Below, piece after piece: positions 41,080 through 44,672 of a stretch of 44,672 bases of DNA. The notes beneath the pieces are model-generated. The model worked only from the letters and a program-made list of their open reading frames with translations. It made no database searches and had not been told where the DNA came from. Each line of letters starts with the position of its first letter. The stretch's first letter is position 1. Location of the stretch: assembly GCA_017522445.1 (NCBI GenBank), contig JAFWZK010000042.1, positions 1-44,672 on the forward strand. Reading direction: 5' to 3'. The stretch is from Alphaproteobacteria bacterium. GTDB lineage: Bacteria > Pseudomonadota > Alphaproteobacteria > Rs-D84. Both the position numbers and the translations under genes were made by a program.

Positions 41080-41754
41080 ATGATAGATAACAATATTATT
41101 TTTGATGATTTTTCGCAAAATACTGCACTGTGGTGTGGCGGCGATATGGAACCTGGGGAACTGGCACGAGCCGTAGAGTATGTGCTGGAAAATAAAATGC
41201 GTATGTTGTCTGTGCCGCCAGATGTGGTAAAAACTGTCTGGCCATGGTTAGAGCGGACAGATGTTAAAATTGTGTCACGATTTTATTTAACAGGTAATAA
41301 AATTAATGAAAAACAAATCTCGGACGCGACAATAAATATAAATAATGTATTAAAACAGGGGGCAAATGGGGCACAGATTTTTCTGAAAAGTGCGGGACTG
41401 GGGGAACTGGTCGAACAGGTGCATGTTATTCGTGATGATTTGTTCTTTGATAAAGATTTGATAATCGGACTGGATATCGCGGATGTAGAACCGTGCGATT
41501 GGAAAACTGTTTATGAAAAATTGCGTAAAATAAATGCCAGTGCATTGATGCTGGTGCTGACACGTGATATGGGACTGGGGTCTGATTTCCCGGGAAGATT
41601 CTTTGGTGCAATGAATGCATGGGATACCGATAATAATTTCGATTTACATTTTATGCTGGGGAATAATCCAATGCGAATCGAACAAGTGATGCGTATAACG
41701 AAACTGATACAACCACAAATGTTGGAAAATATGCGATTCTTTGTTAATCACTGA
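41080..41754 (+). CDS. Unknown 224-aa protein, possibly a TIM-barrel relative
   Basis: No family firmly recognised. The alternation of short hydrophobic strands and helices (VKIVSRFYL, ININNVLKQGANGAQIFL, LIIGLDIADV, ASALMLVLT, FDLHFMLGN) resembles a (beta-alpha) barrel such as class I aldolases of the DeoC type. I cannot place a catalytic Lys with confidence. The open frame starts at 41047 within the promoter; ATG 41080 is preferred and would be nearly leaderless. It converges with trmB, overlapping by 7 bases, and diverges from the four-gene unknown operon. Confidence 0.68.
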   Translation: MIDNNIIFDDFSQNTALWCGGDMEPGELARAVEYVLENKMRMLSVPPDVVKTVWPWLERTDVKIVSRFYLTGNKINEKQISDATININNVLKQGANGAQIFLKSAGLGELVEQVHVIRDDLFFDKDLIIGLDIADVEPCDWKTVYEKLRKINASALMLVLTRDMGLGSDFPGRFFGAMNAWDTDNNFDLHFMLGNNPMRIEQVMRITKLIQPQMLENMRFFVNH

Positions 41755-42371
41755 TTTCGTAAAATTAAATAGCGGGGCGATTCGGTGCCGGCTTTGTTTT
41801 TGTGCTGATAACGTGTTTGAATAATTTCCATGTCTGGGATTGTGGCAGACAGTGATGTGGATTTTGTCTGTTCCAAAATCCAATCAAAATATTCCCAGTG
41901 GTCGGTGCCAATAATAATTTCTCCGCTGTCGGTCAAGTATTTTGATAATGTGTTCAAGAAATCCGCAGACAGCAGGCGGCGTTTTTCATGGCGGCTTTTC
42001 GGCCAGGGGTCAGGGTGCAGTACCCAGATTTGTTCAAATTTCGAATCTGTATCCCGCAGAAAATCACGCACGTCATCCGCCCAAATACGAATACCAATAT
42101 ATTCGTCCATAACCCGATTCGTTTTTTCATCTGTTATGGCGGACAGCAGACTGGCCACGCCATTAATAAATGGTTCTGCACCAATAATGATTTTGCCAGG
42201 ATTGGCACGTGCCAGGTCGCGTACGTGTTCGCCCGCACCAAAGCCAATTTCCAAAATATCGCCATGCGTGGGTTTCAGGGTGGGCAACAGGTTGTTAATC
42301 AGTGCTGATTGACGTGCAGATAATTTTTTGCCGTGACGACGACCAAATGTTCTTATTTCTTGTTTTTCCAT
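41748..42371 (-). CDS. trmB: tRNA (guanine-N7)-methyltransferase TrmB
   Basis: TrmB makes m7G46 in the variable loop of tRNAs using S-adenosylmethionine. The 207-aa protein has the SAM-binding ILEIGFGAGEHV (glycine loop), IGAEPFINGVASLL, RIWADDVRDFL, and the family signature VLHPDPWPKSRHEKRRLLS, then GEIIIGTDHWEYFDW. Length is normal. It overlaps the 3' end of the plus-strand unknown gene by 7 bases and diverges from the GNAT gene. Confidence 0.95.
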   Translation of the reverse strand: MEKQEIRTFGRRHGKKLSARQSALINNLLPTLKPTHGDILEIGFGAGEHVRDLARANPGKIIIGAEPFINGVASLLSAITDEKTNRVMDEYIGIRIWADDVRDFLRDTDSKFEQIWVLHPDPWPKSRHEKRRLLSADFLNTLSKYLTDSGEIIIGTDHWEYFDWILEQTKSTSLSATIPDMEIIQTRYQHKNKAGTESPRYLILRNQ

Positions 42372-42417
42372 GTTTTTAGTATAGAATTGAGTTAGCTAAA
42401 ACACAAGGAATATATAG

Positions 42418-42972
42418 ATGATGGAATTTCCAAGACGAATTGATTGTGGTGATTTTGAAATGCGTAAACCTGATGCGACTTTTCAGTTGGCGACAGAGTT
42501 GTTTCGTATGGTTGATAAAAATCGCACTTTTTTAGAGCCGTGGTTGGGTTGGGTGGATTTTGTAAAAAGTCCCGAGGATGAATTTAGTGTTGTGCAATCT
42601 GTGGCAAAAAAGGATACAGGAAAATATTTTATTTTTGTAAATGGTGCACTGCACGGTATGATTGGCTTTGTTCAAGAGCATAAATCAAAACAGACTGTTG
42701 AAATTGGGTATTGGTTGGATAATGCAGTGAATGGTCGTGGGATTATGAGCCGCGCAGTAGATAAATTAACAGCATTGGCGTTTGATGTGTGGGGCGCAAA
42801 TCGTGTCGAAATTCAAGCCGCGGTTGAAAATAAAAAATCACGTGCAATTCCGGAAAGACTTGGGTTTAATCAAGATGGAATTTTGCGTCAGCGTGAAATT
42901 GTTCGGCCAGGTGTAATTCAGAATGTTGTAATTTATTCAAAATTAAAGTCAGAACGGGGAAAAGGAAAATAA
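42418..42972 (+). CDS. GNAT acetyltransferase, RimJ/RimL-like
   Basis: A 184-aa N-acetyltransferase of the group that acetylates ribosomal protein N-termini or small molecules. FELWLG-type start (LFRMVDKNRTFLEPWLGWVDF), central strand FVNGALHGMIGFVQ, EIGYWLDNAVNGRGIMSRAV (acetyl-CoA pyrophosphate loop, with NGRGI instead of QGKGY) and VENKKSRAIPERLGFNQDG are in the correct order. The substrate is unknown. AAGGAA lies before the ATG. gltX begins 3 bases after the stop, so the two genes are probably an operon; the same linkage with a clostridial-looking gltX may mean joint acquisition. Confidence 0.86.
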   Translation: MMEFPRRIDCGDFEMRKPDATFQLATELFRMVDKNRTFLEPWLGWVDFVKSPEDEFSVVQSVAKKDTGKYFIFVNGALHGMIGFVQEHKSKQTVEIGYWLDNAVNGRGIMSRAVDKLTALAFDVWGANRVEIQAAVENKKSRAIPERLGFNQDGILRQREIVRPGVIQNVVIYSKLKSERGKGK

Positions 42973-42974
42973 AA

Positions 42975-44564
42975 ATGAGAAATGGTTTGTCAAAAGATTT
43001 AATTGCACGGGTTTTGGGCGGGGTGCCAAAGTATACAATCGCAGAACTGGAAGAAAAATTCCCAGCACGCAATTTGGCAGAGGGTGCGATGGTGACGCGT
43101 GTCGCCCCCAGTCCAACGGGATTTATGCATCTGGGAACGTTGTATCAAATGATGATTGCAAAAAAATTAGCCCAGCAATCGAACGGGGTCTTTATGTTGC
43201 GAATCGAAGATACAGATACAAAACGTGAAGTCCAGGGGGCGGTTGATGTTATCTTGAAATGTGCAGATGCGTTTGGTTTGCACCCAGACGAAGGACCAAC
43301 GTATGGTGGCGATTATGGTTCGTACTATCAATCAGAACGCAAAGAGATTTATCACAGTGTTGTGGCAGAATTGCTGGAACGTGGGTTGGCGTATCCGTGC
43401 TTTTTATCTGCCGAAGAAATGGAAGAGATTCGAAACCGCCAAAAGGCCGCAGGTTGGGCAACGGGCATCTATGGTGAATGGGCCCGGGATCGGGATTTGA
43501 CCGAATCGGAAATCACAGAACGTTTGGATTCGGGATTGGTGCCTTCGATTCGTTTGTATTCAATGGGAAATAAAGATAATAAGGTTTTCTATAACGATAA
43601 AGTGCGTGGGCGATTGGCATTGCCGGAAAATGAAGAAGATATCGTTCTAATCAAATCAAATGATGGTTTGCCAACATATCATTTCGCACATTTGTGTGAT
43701 GACCATTTTATGCGGACGACATTGGTACAACGTGGTGAAGAATGGTTGTCTTCGTTAAATCTGCATTTGCAATTGTTCCGTATGATGGGATGGCAAAATC
43801 CTGAATATATTCACGTTGCAACAATTAACAAGTTAGACGAACAAACGGGAAATTCACGCAAACTGTCAAAACGTACAGACCCCGAAGCAAATACAATGCA
43901 TTATTTAACAGCAGGTTGGCCGATTGAGGCAGTGTTAAACTATCTGTATAATATTGTGGCATCTGGGTTCGAAGAAGAAAAAAATAAAAAGCCAGATACA
44001 ACAATTTGGAACTATCCATTACGGGTGAAAAAAATCCCAACCAGCAGTGCACTGTTTAATACGGATAAACTGGAATGGTGGGCCAAAGAGTTCATTGGTT
44101 CGTTGCCAGTGCCAGAATTGGTTTCGCGCGTTGTCAAATGGGCAAATGAATATGGAACGGAAACGAATCGGATGCAGGTCGCAGATGTAGATTATCTGAC
44201 AGGTGTTCTGGGAATTGAACGCGATAATCCAAAACGTGTACGCAAAGACTTTATCACATGGTCCCAGACGTTGGACAATGTTGCGTTTTTCTGGGATGAA
44301 TTGTTTGTGCCAAGTGCTGAATATGAATTTAACAAGGATGCTTTGTGTGCGTTCTTGGAAACATATAACGAATCGGATGATAAGGACACCTGGTGGGCAA
44401 AAATTGTTGCGGTTGCCGAATCGCTGGGGGTTAAAAATGGTGATGTTGCAATGAATCTGCGTGTGGCTTTGTCGGGTCGCACAAATACACCAGACCTGTA
44501 TTCAATTATGTCGGTTATGGGCGGTGAACGCGTGATTAAACGAATCGAAAAGGTGATAAAATGA
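42975..44564 (+). CDS. gltX: Glutamyl-tRNA synthetase, clostridial-like type
   Basis: Charges tRNA-Glu (and perhaps tRNA-Gln). The 529-aa class I enzyme has a 38-residue N-terminal extension (ELEEKFPARNLAEGAMVTR) before APSPTGFMHLGT (HIGH motif as HLGT, 52-55), RIEDTDTKREV, and KLSKR at 296-300 followed by TDPEA. This extension, GDYGSYYQSERKEIYH and GDEWLSSL-type sequences are those I know from Clostridia and relatives, not from the usual alphaproteobacterial GltX (about 440-480 aa). Horizontal acquisition is likely (inference). It overlaps the next ORF by ATGA. Confidence 0.93.
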   Translation: MRNGLSKDLIARVLGGVPKYTIAELEEKFPARNLAEGAMVTRVAPSPTGFMHLGTLYQMMIAKKLAQQSNGVFMLRIEDTDTKREVQGAVDVILKCADAFGLHPDEGPTYGGDYGSYYQSERKEIYHSVVAELLERGLAYPCFLSAEEMEEIRNRQKAAGWATGIYGEWARDRDLTESEITERLDSGLVPSIRLYSMGNKDNKVFYNDKVRGRLALPENEEDIVLIKSNDGLPTYHFAHLCDDHFMRTTLVQRGEEWLSSLNLHLQLFRMMGWQNPEYIHVATINKLDEQTGNSRKLSKRTDPEANTMHYLTAGWPIEAVLNYLYNIVASGFEEEKNKKPDTTIWNYPLRVKKIPTSSALFNTDKLEWWAKEFIGSLPVPELVSRVVKWANEYGTETNRMQVADVDYLTGVLGIERDNPKRVRKDFITWSQTLDNVAFFWDELFVPSAEYEFNKDALCAFLETYNESDDKDTWWAKIVAVAESLGVKNGDVAMNLRVALSGRTNTPDLYSIMSVMGGERVIKRIEKVIK

Positions 44565-44672
44565 CCAAGGAAAAACGGGCCAGAATTCGGGCGGTTAAAA
44601 AAGATGAACATGGTTCAAGATTATTAAAAGTTCTGCGGGCAACGGGGTTGTTTCGCTGGGAAAAGCCCAGTA
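44561..44672 (+). CDS. Partial ORF at the window end, unknown
   Basis: It starts at ATG 44561, overlapping the gltX stop, and is open to the last base (37 codons visible: MTKEKRARIRAVKKDEHGSR onward). The visible part is highly basic and has no signal peptide. No family can be assigned from so little. Translational coupling to gltX suggests the GNAT-gltX operon continues. Confidence 0.6.
   Translation, partial: MTKEKRARIRAVKKDEHGSRLLKVLRATGLFRWEKPS

Noticed and set aside
1..44672. tRNA or rRNA genes
   Set aside because: Scanning for T-loop-like GGTTCGAA sequences and rRNA motifs found only matches inside confident coding regions.

Overview
The window looks like a chromosomal segment of a compact, probably host-associated alphaproteobacterium. 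The evidence is a MucR/Ros-family regulator, an RHH_4-type ribbon-helix-helix protein, a J-domain protein with a Cys-rich N-terminus, and YajC-SecD-SecF, MutL and GreA in typical proteobacterial form. Genes are tightly packed with many 4-base ATGA overlaps. TGA is used as a stop, so the code is standard. I cannot name a genus. The glutamyl-tRNA synthetase looks like the clostridial type, which would fit exchange with gut Firmicutes (inference). I saw no tRNA, rRNA, IS element, prophage or CRISPR array.

Layout. 1-3.7 kb: efp, a tandem array of structured repeats, class II aldolase (fba, minus strand), a small lipoprotein and an MFS-like transporter. 3.7-10.4 kb: recA, then a surface-polysaccharide island of three glycosyltransferases on plus and a Stealth phosphotransferase, a glycosyltransferase and an RgpF-like protein on minus. 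10.4-16 kb: typA, an unknown 181-aa protein, trxB, and serS with a candidate serine-rich leader peptide. 16-18 kb (minus): lptF/G, a 44-aa membrane micro-ORF, xerD and a J-domain gene in one operon. 18-27.9 kb (plus): greA, mutL, yajC-secD-secF, an S41 protease homologue lacking its catalytic residues, a PAP2 phosphatase and ftsK, followed by a second repeat array. 28-35 kb: an accessory block of exported proteins (two Cys-containing unknowns, two beta-barrels, a chymotrypsin-fold protease with a novel C-terminus). 35-38.7 kb: rarA, mucR and a single ORF fusing YbeY to Lnt. 38.7-41.8 kb: a small secreted peptide candidate, a four-gene operon of mostly unknown function, and a divergent unknown gene. 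41.7 kb to the end: trmB, a GNAT acetyltransferase, gltX and a truncated ORF.

Regulatory layer. Two promoter types recur. One has a -35 of TTGCAN at 16-18 bases from the -10 (recA, trxB, serS, greA, lptF/G, rgpF-like). The other is TTTTAT-N11-TTGTGA-TATAAT (MFS gene, 28.2-kb secreted gene, 31.0-kb barrel gene, mucR, and in weaker form the 41.1-kb gene). In seven cases an ATG lies only 8-11 bases past the -10, implying leaderless or nearly leaderless transcripts.

Most striking points: (i) two intergenic arrays of hairpins with a constant core and variable but complementary arms; (ii) the YbeY-Lnt fusion; (iii) a triple-serine leader peptide before serS; (iv) inactive or modified family members (S41 without Ser/Lys, MucR without its zinc histidines).
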